Shown here piece after piece: positions 32,017 to 43,417 of a stretch of DNA of 64,000 nt. Each line of letters starts with the position of its first letter. Position 1 is the stretch's first letter. A program made the position numbers and the translations under genes. This DNA comes from Datisca glomerata (taxonomy: Eukaryota; Streptophyta; Magnoliopsida; Cucurbitales; Datiscaceae): positions 245,043 through 309,042 of the forward strand of contig QANY01008108.1 in assembly GCA_003255025.1 (NCBI GenBank), in the 5' to 3' direction. Under the pieces are notes generated by a model. It ran no database searches, was not told the DNA's origin, and saw nothing but the letters and a program-made list of their open reading frames with translations.

Positions 32017-32036
32017 TCAAGTTAATACCTCCCCTC

Positions 32037-32044
32037 TATTTATA
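32037..32044 (-). promoter_or_regulatory. TATA box in 3' LTR of Ogre copy 2
   Basis: The minus strand reads TATAAATA in the same context as the other two Ogre LTRs. In the 3' LTR it would read outward, toward lower coordinates. Confidence 0.55.
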
Positions 32045-32246
32045 CGCAAACTTAGGGCTTCACTTTTTTAATTTTAGTCTTTTTGTTCTTTTTTTTATAT
32101 TTTTAGTTCTTGGACAAATTTTCTTATTTTTTTAGGCATTGGGCTATTTTTCAAATCATACACATAGTCTTAGACTAGTATATGAGCAAAAAAAAATAAA
32201 ATTTGGATTTTTAAAGTATTGGACCAGACAAAATACAGTATTTACA

Positions 32247-32260
32247 ACTGCCCCCCTTTG
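32247..32260 (-). promoter_or_regulatory. Polypurine tract of Ogre copy 2
   Basis: The minus strand reads CAAAGGGGGGCAGT and abuts the LTR start TGTAAATAC. A purine run at exactly this place primes plus-strand DNA synthesis. Confidence 0.75.
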
Positions 32261-32369
32261 TTCACGCTTCTAAACTTAGAAGGTGTATACTTGTGTATAT
32301 AAGTATTTTGATCGAGGAAAAACTATATAGATAAGGGAAATAGAAACCTCGACTTATTCGGGTTTTATG

Positions 32370-33015
32370 AAATGATGGAACTTATGAAATGGACCTGGAT
32401 AGACACAGGCTTCGACCTTGACTCAATTCGGGTTCGATTTAACCCTATAAATTGAAACGGACCAGGCACTGACACCGGGTTTCGACCGCGACAAAGTCGG
32501 GTTCGATTTAACCTAAGATAAAGAAAGGACGCGGACCTGCATAGATGCAGGCTTCGACCTCGACTCGATGTGGGTTCGATTTAACCATATTAATTGAAAC
32601 GGACCAGGCGCTGACACCGGGCTTCGACCGCGACAAAGTTGGGTTCGATTTAACCAAAGATAAAGAAATGATGTGGACCTGAATATAGGTAGGCTTCGAA
32701 CTCGACTCAATGCAGGTTTGATTTAACCATAGATAAAGGAAGGGCCTGGACCTGGATAGACGCAGGCTTCGACCTCGAGTCGATGCGGGTTCGATTTAAC
32801 CATATTAATTAAAATGGACCAGACGCTGACATCGGGCTTTAACCACGATAAAGTCGGGTTCAATTAATCATATTAATTGAAATGGACCAGGCGCTGACAC
32901 CGGGCTTTGACCCCGACAAAGTCGTATTCAATTTAACCGAGATATTTGAAAGGAAATGGACCTGGATAGATGCAAGCTTCGACCTCGACTGGATTCAGGT
33001 TTGATTTAACTAAAT
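32370..33015. repeat. Ogre 3' UTR minisatellite, alternating ~69/73-bp units, about 9 copies
   Basis: The anchor GGTTCGATTTAACC (or one-base variants) starts at 32431, 32500, 32573, 32642, 32715, 32788, 32857, about 32923 and 32998. One unit type carries CTGGATAGACGCAGGCTTCG, the other ACCAGGCGCTGACACCGGGC; they mostly alternate, giving a dimer of about 142 bp. It lies between integrase and the polypurine tract. Confidence 0.9.
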
Positions 33016-33905
33016 ATGTTGAAATGATATTTGATATGATATTTACAAGTTTCATATGATGCAAGAGCTAGACTAATGTATACTCTAAATGTTGGAAAGT
33101 CATGTATGAATTTCAAAAGAATATCTTTAAATGATTTATGCACTTGAATTGCAACAAAACAGATCAACATGATGCATGTCTATGGCGTTGTAATTATTGA
33201 ATATAAATGCAAAGTAGTGCTTTTGAGTGCATGCATGCTATGCATGATTGAAAACATTTGTAAGAATATTATTTGATGATTTTTTTGAAAGTTGACTAAT
33301 GTCGCCATATCCTTCACCCTTCAAATCAATCACTTGGCCTAAGGTCATGACTCACAATGAAGTATCGAGCATACTTTCAAGAAAATGATGCATCCTTATT
33401 CGTTGGTTTGTGCCCCACTATTCGGCTTCACGTTGATGATGAAGAAAAGTGAATAATTTCTCCACATTTTACTTCTTTTTTTGTACTTTAATTGCAATCC
33501 TCCAATCGCGCTTTAGCCTTCGTTACGTTCATACCAACTTTCTCGTGATGACTTTTTAGATTTCTCCTCATACTCAGACCGCCTTTCTTAGTTCCTATTC
33601 TTTTCTTTTTTTTTTCTTTTTTAATTAGCTTTCACCTAACCAATTTTATGCTTCTGAGTTATTTCAAGAGTAATTAATGATATCTTAGAATTGAGAGGAA
33701 TAAGAAATAATGGAAATAAAGAGAAGATGAAATATATGTATTTGTCAACTGAGAAAGAAAAATGGCTCTTCATTGATGATGAATAATGTTTACAAGCGAT
33801 GATTTGGAAAAAGAAAAAAATGGAGGAAGAATTTCTCCAATATTCGAGACATTTTTTTAAAAAAAAATTTTTTGCCTAACTTCATTTTCCCCATACTTAG
33901 AGCGG
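33016..33905 (-). other. Ogre 3' untranslated region between minisatellite and integrase (copy 2)
   Basis: Non-coding, with a T-rich run at about 33600-33622. The last 150 bases match copy 1 (GGCTCTTCATTGATGATGAA), so the integrase end is colinear between copies. Confidence 0.6.
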
Positions 33906-35153
33906 TCAAACGAAGTACTTTTTGACTATATTAGAATTAACTGTGTACGGTAAATCATCTCCATGCATATTTGTTAGCATGAGAGCTCCTCCCGAGAAAG
34001 CCTTCTTGACAATGAAAGGTCCTTCATAATTTGGGGTCCACTTCCCCCGGTGATCCTTTTGATATGAGAGTATATTTTTCAACACCAAGTCTCTTTTTCA
34101 GAAACATCGGGGATGCAATTTTTTGTCATATGGGCGCATCATTTTTCTTTGATATAATTGCCTTCTACATAATGCATTCAATCTTTTTTCCTCGATGAAA
34201 TTCAATTGCTCATATCGTATTTGTACCCACTCTACTTCTTCTAATTTCACCTCCATTAAGACTCTGAGGGAGGGAATTTTCACCTTAATTGGAAGGACCG
34301 CTTCCATGCCATATACCGTAGAGAATGGCGTTGCCCCAGTTGATGTTTGGACTAATGTGCGGTACCCATGCAGTGCAAACGGAAGCATCTCATGCCAATC
34401 CTTATAAATCTCCGTCATCTTCTCTATGATCCTTTTTATGTTCTTATTGGCTACTTCCACAGTTCCGTTCATTTTCAAACGATAAAGAAATGAATTATGA
34501 TGCTTAATTTTGAATTGATCACATAATTCTTTCATCATCTTGTTATTTAAATTTGTCCCATTATCTGTGATGATCCTTCCAGGTAGACCATATCAACAAA
34601 TTATTTCCTTTTTAATAAACTTAACAACCACACTTCTGGTTACACTCGAATAAGAACTTACCTCCACCCATTTGGTAAAATAATCTATAGAGACCAAAAT
34701 GAAACGATGCTCGTTAGAGGATTTTGGTGTGATGAGACCAATTACGTCTATGCCTCACATAGAGAACGGCCAAGGCGCGGCCATGACATGTAAAGGGGAT
34801 GCAGATACGTGAATTTTATCCGCATAAATTTGACATTTATGACATTTCTTGGCATACTTGATGCAATTAGATTCTAGAGTTAACCAATAATATCTTGCTC
34901 TCAAGATTTGTTTGGCCATCATATGTCCATTAGCATGAACTCCACAAATTCCTTCGTGAACTTCCTCTATGATTTGATTCGTTTCGCTTGCATCAACACA
35001 TCTTAAGAGCACCATATCATGGTTTCTTTTGTAGAGTATTTCACCATTCAAGAAAAAACTCATAGACATTCTTCTAATAGTGCGTTTATCATTCTCAGAA
35101 GCTTTGGATGGATATCTCCAATCTTTATATACTGCTTGATGTCGTAATACCAT
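33906..35153 (-). pseudogene. Ogre integrase, broken (copy 2)
   Basis: The frame 34755-35153 holds the zinc finger intact: GVHANGHMMAKQ (H-x3-H) and KKCHKCQIYADK (C-x2-C). The catalytic core is split by stops between 34539 and 34755. The frame 34098-34538 keeps KMNGTVEVANKNIKRIIEKM, where the catalytic Glu is retained. The C-terminal part is at 33906-34088 (GPFIVKKAFSGGALML). It integrates cDNA in intact relatives; here it cannot be made as one chain. Copy 2 keeps the finger His that copy 1 has lost, while copy 1 has the open core. Confidence 0.88.
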
Positions 35154-36161
35154 GGTCTTGTGTCTGGCTCTTCTTCAATACTCATACAGTGAGCAGGAAA
35201 ATCTCGCTTCTCAATTTTTATGGGTTGCATTTCTTCCTTAAATTCTGCGGTGACCATGGATGCTAGAGTTGCCAGTGCATCTGCAATTTGATTATTCTCT
35301 CTGGTTATATGGTCAAATGAGATCACTTCAAAAGTTCAGCTTAACTTAGTTACATGTTTGTTGTAAGGTACCAGCTTGGAGTCTCTAGCTTCCCATTCCC
35401 CATTTAGTTGAGGTATCACTAATAACGAATCTACATACACTCGAAGCTTCCTTATCTTCATATCATAAGCTGCTTGAATTTCCGTGGAACATACCTCATA
35501 TTGTGCAGTCAAAGCATAGTTTTGCCGTGAATGGGAACAACTTTCCCTTGAGAGATATGAGGATTGCCCCAATTTCATGTCCTACATCATTAGATGCGCC
35601 ATCAAATAACATTGTCCACAATTCTGGGTCCATAGATTCTCCTTTGTTTTTTAATATGACTAATATGTTCTCATCAGGAAAATCAAACTTCATAGGCTTA
35701 TAATCTTACACTGGTTGATCTACAAGATAATCAGCAAGTACACTTCCTTTTATTGACTTTCTCATAACATAAACAATATCATATTCCGTGAGCAACATTT
35801 TCCATTTAGCGATTCGCCCAGAAAGTGATGGCTTTTCAAAGATATATTTGATTGGATCCATCTTTGAAATTAACCAAGTGGTATGGTATAACATGTATTT
35901 TCTAAGCCGAGGAGCAACTCAGGCTAATGCACAACACGTTTTCTCCAACATCGAATAAATAGCCTCATAATTTGTGAACATTTTACTTAAATAGTGTATT
36001 GCTTGTTCTTTCCTTCCAGAGGCATCATGTTGACCAAGTACACAACCCATTGATTTTCTTCTCACTGTAAGATACAAAATGAAAGGACGCCCTGGAGTTG
36101 GAGTAACAAGTATAGGCGGATTTTGTAAGTATTGTTTGATCTTCTCAAAAGCATTTGACAA
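35060..36161 (-). pseudogene. Ogre RNase H and second (archaeal-like) RNase H, broken (copy 2)
   Basis: The ordinary RNase H is in 35706-36161 (PTPGRPFILYLTV, GCVLGQHDASGRKEQAIHYL, MLEKTCCALA, then SLSGRIAKWKMLLTEYDIV). The second RNase H follows in three frames: 35496-35693 (ELWTMLFDGASNDVGHEIGA), 35336-35578 (MKIRKLRVYVDSLLVIPQL) and 35060-35326 (ENNQIADALATLASM). The VVEYEA Glu block seen in copy 1 is disturbed here. Two RNase H domains in a row is a trait of Tat elements. Confidence 0.85.
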
Positions 36162-37330
36162 TCATCCTTCCATCCTTTTGTATCACTTTTGCGGAGAAGT
36201 TTAAAGATAAGTTCATAAGTTGCAGTTAGCTGTGAGATGAACCGGGCTATGTAATTCAATCTCCCCAAGAAATCTCTAACTTCCTTTTGAGTTTGAGGTG
36301 GCGGCATATCAATGATGGCTCGAACCTTGTCAGGGTTAACTTTTATTCCTTCCTTGCTCACGAAAAAACCAAGTAGTTTTCCTGAAGATGCTGCGAATGT
36401 ACACTTCGTCGGGTTAATCTTTAACTGAAACTTTCTCAATCTTTCAAATAGTTTTCACAGAGTGACTGTATGATCTTCCCCTTGACGAGATTTGGCAATC
36501 ATATCATCAACGTACACTTCGATTTCTTTATGTATCATATCATGAAACAGTGTTATCATTGCCGCTAGTAAGTCGCCCACGTATTCTTTAGACCAAATGG
36601 AATAACCTTATAAAAAAATGTACCCCACAAAGTTATAAAAGTCATTTTTCACGGTCTTCAGGAGCCATTTTGATTTGGTTATATCCCAAAAAACTATCCA
36701 TGAAAGAGAAGGTTGAATGTCCTGCATTGTTGTCTACTAAGACATCGATATGGGGTAATGAAAAATTATCCTTTGGGCTTGCCCGATTTAAGTCTCTATA
36801 ATCGACGCACACCCTTACTTTCCCATTTTTCTTCAGCACTAGGACTATGTTAGCAACCCATTCAGTGTATTTTCTAGAAAATGCGCATCTACTCACTTTT
36901 TAACATATTCTTTGATCTGTACCAGCATGTCTGGTTTCATTTTTCGTAACTTTTGTCGCACTAGTTTACTTTCGGGCATAAGTGGCAGATGATGAACCAT
37001 GATATTAGTGTCTAGACCTGGCATATCTTGGTAAGACCATGCAAAGAAGTCAATATACTCTTTGAGTAAGTCAATTAATTCTTGGCGGCTTTGGTTTGTC
37101 ATAGAAGTGCCGATTTGGACTTCTTTCGTCTCTCCCTCCAATCCCAAATTTATCACCTCCGTTAATTTTTGATATGGTTGAGTTATTTTTTCATCCTCTT
37201 CTACCATTCTTAACATTTTCAGAGATGGTTCAAAATTATCATCGTCACTTTCATTTGACTCTACGCTAAGAATGAGATTGTCAAAGTTATTGCTTATGCT
37301 CTTGTTTTTAAAATCACCATTCTCGAACCT
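36162..37330 (-). pseudogene. Ogre reverse transcriptase, broken (copy 2)
   Basis: Frames: 36893-37216 (acidic leader, QPYQKLTEVINLGLEGETKE, FFAWSYQDMPGLDTNI), 36642-36896 (VCVDYRDLNRASPKDNFSLP, FSFMDSFLGYNQIKM) and 36062-36439 (KLLGFFVSKEGIKVNPDKVR). The YVDD block near 36505 is still readable in the gap between frames. Gly after FMD is Ser. Several one- or two-base deletions relative to copy 1 break the frame at about 36560, 36645 and 36895. Confidence 0.87.
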
Positions 37331-37835
37331 GAATCAGATTATTGGATAAAAAGAAGGCGAGAAAAAATAAAATAAAATAAACAATGCATGAGTGTGAACA
37401 ACATTTCAGAAATGGGAAAAGTAGACATAAAAGTAAGAACAAAAAGAACTGAAATTATATTTATCATTAACAAAAGGAGACGAAACAAGTTTTTATATTT
37501 TCATTCAGAGAGATGACATGAAATAGACGAGAACATAGGCCCATAACAACGAAATTCCTAAGGCATTGGGTAGAATCATTAAAATTTGGCATGAACACAT
37601 CACTCTTAAAAATTCTTAAGAAACACTGGTAGCTCGGTGATGTCCCAATTGTTAAGCTCATGATCTGAATCGTATCGATAAACCAAGTGCTCTGTACTTG
37701 CACTTGATGATTTTCCCAAGATTACGGATATTGAAAGCTCGGCGATATCATCTTCAAGGTCGTGCTACTCTACTATAACCGGTTCTTCGAATGAAATTCC
37801 CCCACTTCTAAAGGATTTAGAAATATGGGGTATGA
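37331..37835 (-). other. Probable intron zone between Ogre protease and RT (copy 2)
   Basis: The minus strand keeps an acceptor-like pyrimidine tract and CAG|GTTCGAG, at about 37328. The interval also holds the counterpart of the acidic Ser-rich stretch seen in copy 1, in broken frames. Position and length match copy 1. Confidence 0.55.
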
Positions 37836-39325
37836 TCACCATTTCATATCGATTTCCCTATTTTCGAGCCTAGTAATCCACTTTTCTTTCTTTTGAGCTT
37901 CCACTCTCCTTCTATCAACCTTGGTCAGTCTATATCCAAGCCCAAACCTTTGTTCATTCTTGTCCCACTCGATTAACTTATTTATGCCTTGATGCTTACC
38001 CATGAGTCCTTTGCATGGCTTGTATCCCCCTTTTATCATCAACTTTGCCACTATCTGAGATGCTTTTGATAGGCTTGATGTTCGAGTCAGTTTTCCACTA
38101 GCAACAAATGTAGTGTTCACAATATTTAATGATCGAAATGAGCACTCCAATGCTTCTTCTTCTGCCTTAACATACGACATGGTAGCCGGCTTGGATACCA
38201 ATAAATCTTCTTCCTCATATATACAAATGAGTTTATGATCCACTATAAATTTCAGCTTCTGATGTAATGAAGATGATACTTCCCGGCAGAATGAATCCAT
38301 GGTCGACATAAAAGAAAATTGTATGCTGGATTTATGTTCATCACTTGGAAAACAATATCGAATTGGCATGGCCCGATTCGAATTTGTATCTTTATGTCTC
38401 CGACTACTTCTCTTCAGGTACCGTCGAATGCTCTTTCTATCATCATGCTCGGTCGTATATGTGTTGCATCCACAGAAAGCTTTGCCAGTGTGGATCTTGG
38501 CATTACATTTAGAGACGAGCCATTATCAATCAATACTTTTACGACAACATAATCCCCACATTTTAAGGATATATGTAGAGCTCTGGTGTGTCCAGTACCA
38601 TCAGCATGGATTTCATCATCTGTGAAAGTGATAAAAATTGGTGCGGTAATATTTCCCACAATTCCACTCAACTTCTCCGCTGTAATGTCATGATAGACAT
38701 ATGCTTGATTCAAAACCTTCAATAATGTTTGGCGATGTGGTTCAGAATTCAGAAAGAGTGGCAGTAAAGATATGCGAGCAGGTAAGCGATTATGTTGTAC
38801 TATCACTCTATACTCGCTTTGCTTGATGAGCTTCAAAAATTCACGTACTTCTTCTTCAGACGCTGCTCTTTCTTTCTCCGTACCTCTTATTATATCCGGG
38901 TCTATCACTTGGCCGCCATGCATTTCTCCTTGGAATTCATGACCATTGTCGCCTTCTTTGGCTTTCCCTTTCCTTTGCCTTACAAACTCATCGCTTTTAT
39001 CCATTTTCAAAACTTCTGGCGTGTAGCATCTGTCACTCATCGTCATCCCACATACTCCCGAAATATTAGTTATGGGGAGATTGAGGTCAAACGGATTTAG
39101 CGCTTGAGTTTTGTCGTTATCGCTTGTAATGACCTCATATCCATACGTCCATGGTACTGCTATTGAATCTTTGTAAGCAAATGCACCTGGTATTTGGATG
39201 GTGATAGGCATCGGAGCATAAGATGTAGTGGTGTGAGTTGACTTTTTCTCGTTATGTATTGTGAGAGGTTTTAGGATATAGGATGACTCTTCAACATTAA
39301 CTTCAGATGATTCTTTAGTTATCAT
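37836..39325 (-). pseudogene. Ogre aspartic protease with G-patch-like tail (copy 2)
   Basis: The frame 38414-39325 (303 aa) carries the linker and the protease active site LIDNGSSLNVMPRSTLAKL near its end. The frame 37836-38369 carries the C-terminal part, with MIKGGYKPCKGLMGKHQGIN (the G-patch-like motif, degraded) followed by WDKNEQRFGLGYRLTKVD, intact here but frameshifted in copy 1. A short interval near 38370-38413, around the flap and LLGRPW block, is broken between the frames. Confidence 0.85.
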
Positions 39326-39346
39326 GAGGACTAAAGAGTCATCTTC

Positions 39347-40324
39347 CTAGTATTCCATTTCTCCTTTATGACTTATTGTAAGTATCTTTGCATCAAACAA
39401 CTTTTGCATTTTCATTTTAAAATCAGCACATTCCTCAATTGTATGTCCCGTCACATTCTTATGAAACAAACAATCAAAGTCATGCATATGCTTCCTAGAA
39501 ATGCTTTCGTCCTCTGAGCGTGTTGGGTAGGTGTACCCTGCTCTAGAAAGAAGATGGAAAAGTGTTTCCATTGACGTGCTCACATCTTCCAGGTCTCTCT
39601 TTCCATATGAAAAATATTCCTCAATTGCATTTACGGTAGGATTTCTATGATTTGGAAGAGGGTTGGAATTGATATCTGGATTCCCATTAGCCTTTTTGAA
39701 ATTCAACCATCCAGCTTTGATTAATGCATATACTATACCTTTTAATGCTGTGCAATTCTCAGTCGAATGTCCCACTGTCCCAGCATGATAATTACAGCGA
39801 GCAGTTGGATCATACCACCTTGGGTATGGTGGTTGTAGAGGTTCATAAGGAATTGACACCAATTGATTATTCCGTATTAATTGAGGTAAGAGTTCTGTAT
39901 ATGACATGAGGATTGGATCATATTCGACAAAACGTTGATTATTTTTATTTCCTCTCAGAGGCTGATCAGCCTGACCAACATTTTTCTAGTGACTCGGTGG
40001 TCTAAAATCGGGTCTCGAGTTGTTTTGAAATGCTGATTGTTGAGAGTGATAATTGTACGGAATTTGTGAGGTATTTTCTACATATGATGTCACAGATTTT
40101 GGCCCTTTACTATACTTTGGAAATCCCGGCCTCGAGTTTGCAGCTTGTGATGGGTACCCAAAATTGATCATCTGTACATCCCATTCTTTTCGCTTAAACG
40201 GCTGCCCATTTTTTACGGATGATGTATCAGATACGACTTCCAAAATTCTTCCATTTTTTACCCCATATCCAATCCTTTCACCAATCACTATAAATGTCAG
40301 AGAAGTTGTTTGAAGCATTTCCAA
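39347..40324 (-). pseudogene. Ogre gag C-terminal part (copy 2)
   Basis: The frame 39347-39907 starts MSYTELLPQLIRNNQLVSIP and keeps both finger-like motifs (CNYHAGTVGHSTENC and FDCLFHKNVTGHTIEEC), with the Cys that copy 1 lost. A stop separates it from the protease frame at about 39340. The frame 39986-40324 covers the linker with VKNGRILEVVSDTSSVKNG. Confidence 0.85.
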
Positions 40325-41320
40325 TCATCCTATCGTAGAATGGAGATTTCATGGTGTTGATAAACACTGTAGCCATCTCCTTTTCTGACAAAGGGGTGTA
40401 CTTGAGCAGCTAATTCCCTCCGCCTTTGCGTATATTCTTTAAAGCCTTCAGTAGGCTTTTCTCCATCCTTCGTAGATCCAGACGATCAAGAGCCATGTCT
40501 ATGTTGTACTTGTATTGTCTTAAGAAAGCATTAGCTAAATCTTTCCACCTCCGAATATGTTGGTTATCCAATTGGATATACCAGCGAGATGCAGCCCCTG
40601 TCAAGCTATCTTGAAAGAAAAGAATCAATAGCTTATAATTATTTGCACAAACAGCCATCTTTCTACAGTACATAATAAGGTGACTTCTCGGACATGTACT
40701 ACCATCATATTTTTCAAACTCAGGCAGTTTGAATTTGTGTGGGATGGTAACATCTGAGACCAAACATAATTGGGTGGCGCCAAATGGTACCATATACATC
40801 TGACCCTTCAATGGCGCGCAATCTTTCCTCTAAAAAGTCCAGCTTATCTTTCTACAGCTAGTCTTCGCTTGGTTTAGTAACATGCCTATGCTCCTTTGGG
40901 TCATCAACATCGGGTATGATGATTGGCTCATTAGCGAGTTCGCCTTGCGGGGTAAAAGCTTGGTTGTGGTCAGGTGCCATTGTGGATGGGTTGTACCCAC
41001 TTTTTCCTGTCTGCATCATTTTGAAAATGGATAGTGCTGGATATTTACTGGTGGTGAAGCATGCTGAAAGTGGTCAGTATGATGACGTTGATAGGTTAGA
41101 GTGAACCCATGAGGGTAAGGTGGAGTATTGTTTGGCAGTTAATTTTGTGATGATTGAGCCCCTTGCAGATTTTCAAGACATGCTTTTCCCTTACTCTCGA
41201 CGAGGAGGTCCAGGACTCTTGCCATATGCCCTTTCAGCTCCTTAATTTCTTCTTTCATTTCCTCTCACGATTGCTCTCTTTATTGCTCGTCAATGACCTT
41301 AACTTGAGCTCGCGTTTGAA
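40325..41320 (-). pseudogene. Ogre gag capsid and N-terminus (copy 2)
   Basis: The frame 40410-40811 has PHKFKLPEFEKYDGSTCPR, FFQDSLTGAASRWYIQLDNQ and FLRQYKYNIDMALDRLDLRR, the last part including a segment deleted in copy 1. It ends in a stop soon after KNIRKGGGN. The N-terminal Glu/Gln-rich part (about 41130-41320) is readable in another frame but has a stop. Confidence 0.8.
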
Positions 41321-41713
41321 AAGTTTTCTTAATAAATAAAAATAAAACAATGAGATGGTAGATTTTGCTAATGAAGAAGAATAAATAATAACAATAATAA
41401 TAATGAAAGTAAATTTATGCATAAGAAATGATATTGCGCAAAGTGAAAGTCCAAAAGTACTCAATTTCATTCAATTAGTAGAGCCATCCATTACATTTGA
41501 GTTTGCAGAAGTCAAACTACACTACTCCGCAATATGAGTTTATACAAAATGACCAAAATGACCCAAATCTCTGTTAATTTCTTCCAATAACTTAGAAAAG
41601 TTCTCCCCATTATGATGGATGGGCAAAACACTTATTTTCAAAAATGATGCGTGTTCCGCCAAATTGCTCGCTCTCACAGCCACGCCTTTAAGCCATTCTA
41701 TAGCCTGCCCTGA

Positions 41714-42290
41714 TCATTGTCGAATCAAGTCATGCTCTTGTTGCAGTAATTGGTAATAATATCTCAGTGCGTCGACATTAGCATCATTATTTCTTGCCAA
41801 TTTCTCTGCCACGTTCGGATACGCTCTAACTTGGTGCTCAAGGCTTGCAATGACTTTCAATAGTTCTTCACTATCATTTGGTGACTCAATCTTCCTAATT
41901 TTTTGATTCTCTAAATCAACTTGTAAATTATCAGCGATTCTACGTAACGAGTCATATTGTTTTTCTAACTCAACGATATATGCATTCTTCTTATCGACAA
42001 CCCCTTTAACCTCTTTTAAAACCTCTTGTACAGTCTTACTTTTCCTTTCTAGCTTCATGATTCGATCCTCTTGTTCATAGATTACCACTCGCAAATTCTC
42101 ATTGTCCTCTGCCATCCTTCTAATTTTGTTGTTCAGTTTACGAGTGTCATTTTCTAACTCTAAATTTTCCCACTTCAGATATTCTTGATCCTCAACTTTG
42201 TTTCTCAAATCTCTGAGTTTTTTTTTTGCTTCGATACTGTGCTAGCTAGACAAATTCATCTCGACTGTTAGACGTATGGTTTCTTCCAAG
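41714..42290 (-). pseudogene. Ogre ORF1, only the C-terminal coiled coil left (copy 2)
   Basis: The 164-aa frame 41714-42208 is the heptad-repeat tail (NKIRRMAEDNENLRVVIYEQ, EVLKEVKGVVDKKN) and continues past the point where copy 1 shifts frame, giving RAYPNVAEKLARNNDANVD and YYYQLLQQEHDLIRQ. The homology to copy 1 stops at about 42290, where sequence matching copy 1 from about 10300 begins directly. About 1.7 kb, including the whole N-terminal domain, is therefore missing. Confidence 0.82.
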
Positions 42291-42586
42291 TGTCCAGGTA
42301 CAGGGCCCGAGCACGGGAACCGTAGTTCCACGAAGGCATTCCACTACTCATTCTCGCTAATTTTAAAGGGAAAGCCCGGGTACAGGGCTAGTGTATATGT
42401 GTGAAATTAGAAATTATATAAAGAAATATACTTCGTAAAAAAAGGACTTATGTACATCTACAGGCACGAATTAGAAAAAGAATAATGAATCAAATAAACA
42501 AACAAAGAATCATACAAAAGGATAGTATATAATAAAATCTTGGCTTGACTCTATATTGATCTAAAGATGGTTAGACCAATTATTTG
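42291..42586 (-). other. Ogre 5' leader, shortened (copy 2)
   Basis: This matches the 10305-10570 leader of copy 1 (TTCCACGAAGGCATTCCACT) and joins directly to the coiled-coil coding sequence at a deletion junction. Confidence 0.7.
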
Positions 42587-42604
42587 TCCCCAGTGGAGTC
42601 ACCA
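42587..42604 (-). promoter_or_regulatory. Primer-binding site of Ogre copy 2
   Basis: The minus strand reads TGGTGACTCCACTGGGGA, one base different from copy 1 (TGGCGACTCC...). It sits three bases inside the 5' LTR. Confidence 0.75.
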
Positions 42605-43399
42605 AGCTGTCGCAACGTATATGCGACGCGGAGCGGCGATTGAAAAATCATTTTTTGAAAAAAAAAAGAAATTCGGAGTCGCCACCAATCATTTTAGAGC
42701 GTGATTGGACACTCAATTTTAAAATCAAATATTTTGGTATGCGAAAAATGTTTATCAAATTTAATTAAATACTATCCAATTTTTTTTAAATAATGTTATA
42801 GAAATTCAATTTTGAATGTCACATTTGGTACATTTTGCATCATAAAAATGAGCAAATAAATGTCATGCAATGGGTGGTACAAAGACCATTAAAGTTTTTT
42901 AATCAAAACGTTATTGGAGTTACTCTCGGTATCCTAAAAATAACTTCTCACCTCGGTAGTTTGAGAATTTTGTTATCCCAAAATTCGAAAGTCCGTCATC
43001 AGATTTGTTTTAGTGAAAACTAATTAAACAAATTTACAAAATTTAAATTAAATTGTTATGGTTTTAATTTACAAGCTTCAATTCTGATAATAAAATAATA
43101 AAATAATAATCACATACAACCGTGACATATGACAATAATACATAAATAAATAAAAAGAGATAACAACTATAAAGAAAAAAAGAATAATGGAAAGGAATGT
43201 TATAGATGATAAATATGTATGATAAATTAAAAAAATATGTACGGTGAAAATAATGAAACAAAACGTGAAATAATTAAAAAAATATATAAAAATAAATTAA
43301 AACAAACCAATAATATCTACTGAAAAATAGAAAAATAAACAAAAATAGAAAAACAAAATAAAATGTAAACAACAAAAAAAACTTCAAATAAAATTTACA

Positions 43400-43417
43400 G
43401 AGGGTGATGTCACCCTC
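43400..43417. repeat. 8-bp stem hairpin in the extra LTR segment
   Basis: GAGGGTGA-TG-TCACCCTC is an 8-bp perfect stem with a two-base centre, followed by GG and a T-run, in an A-rich segment of the 5' LTR only. Confidence 0.6.

Larger units (their letters stand above)
29988..32246 (-). repeat. 3' LTR of Ogre copy 2
   Basis: Plus orientation: starts TGTCGCAACGTGCATGCGAC, ends ATACAGTATTTACA; 2259 bases. It carries a 173-bp tandem duplication (31671-32016) absent from the 5' LTR, and an N at 30730 where the 5' LTR has about 190 extra bases. Confidence 0.9.
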
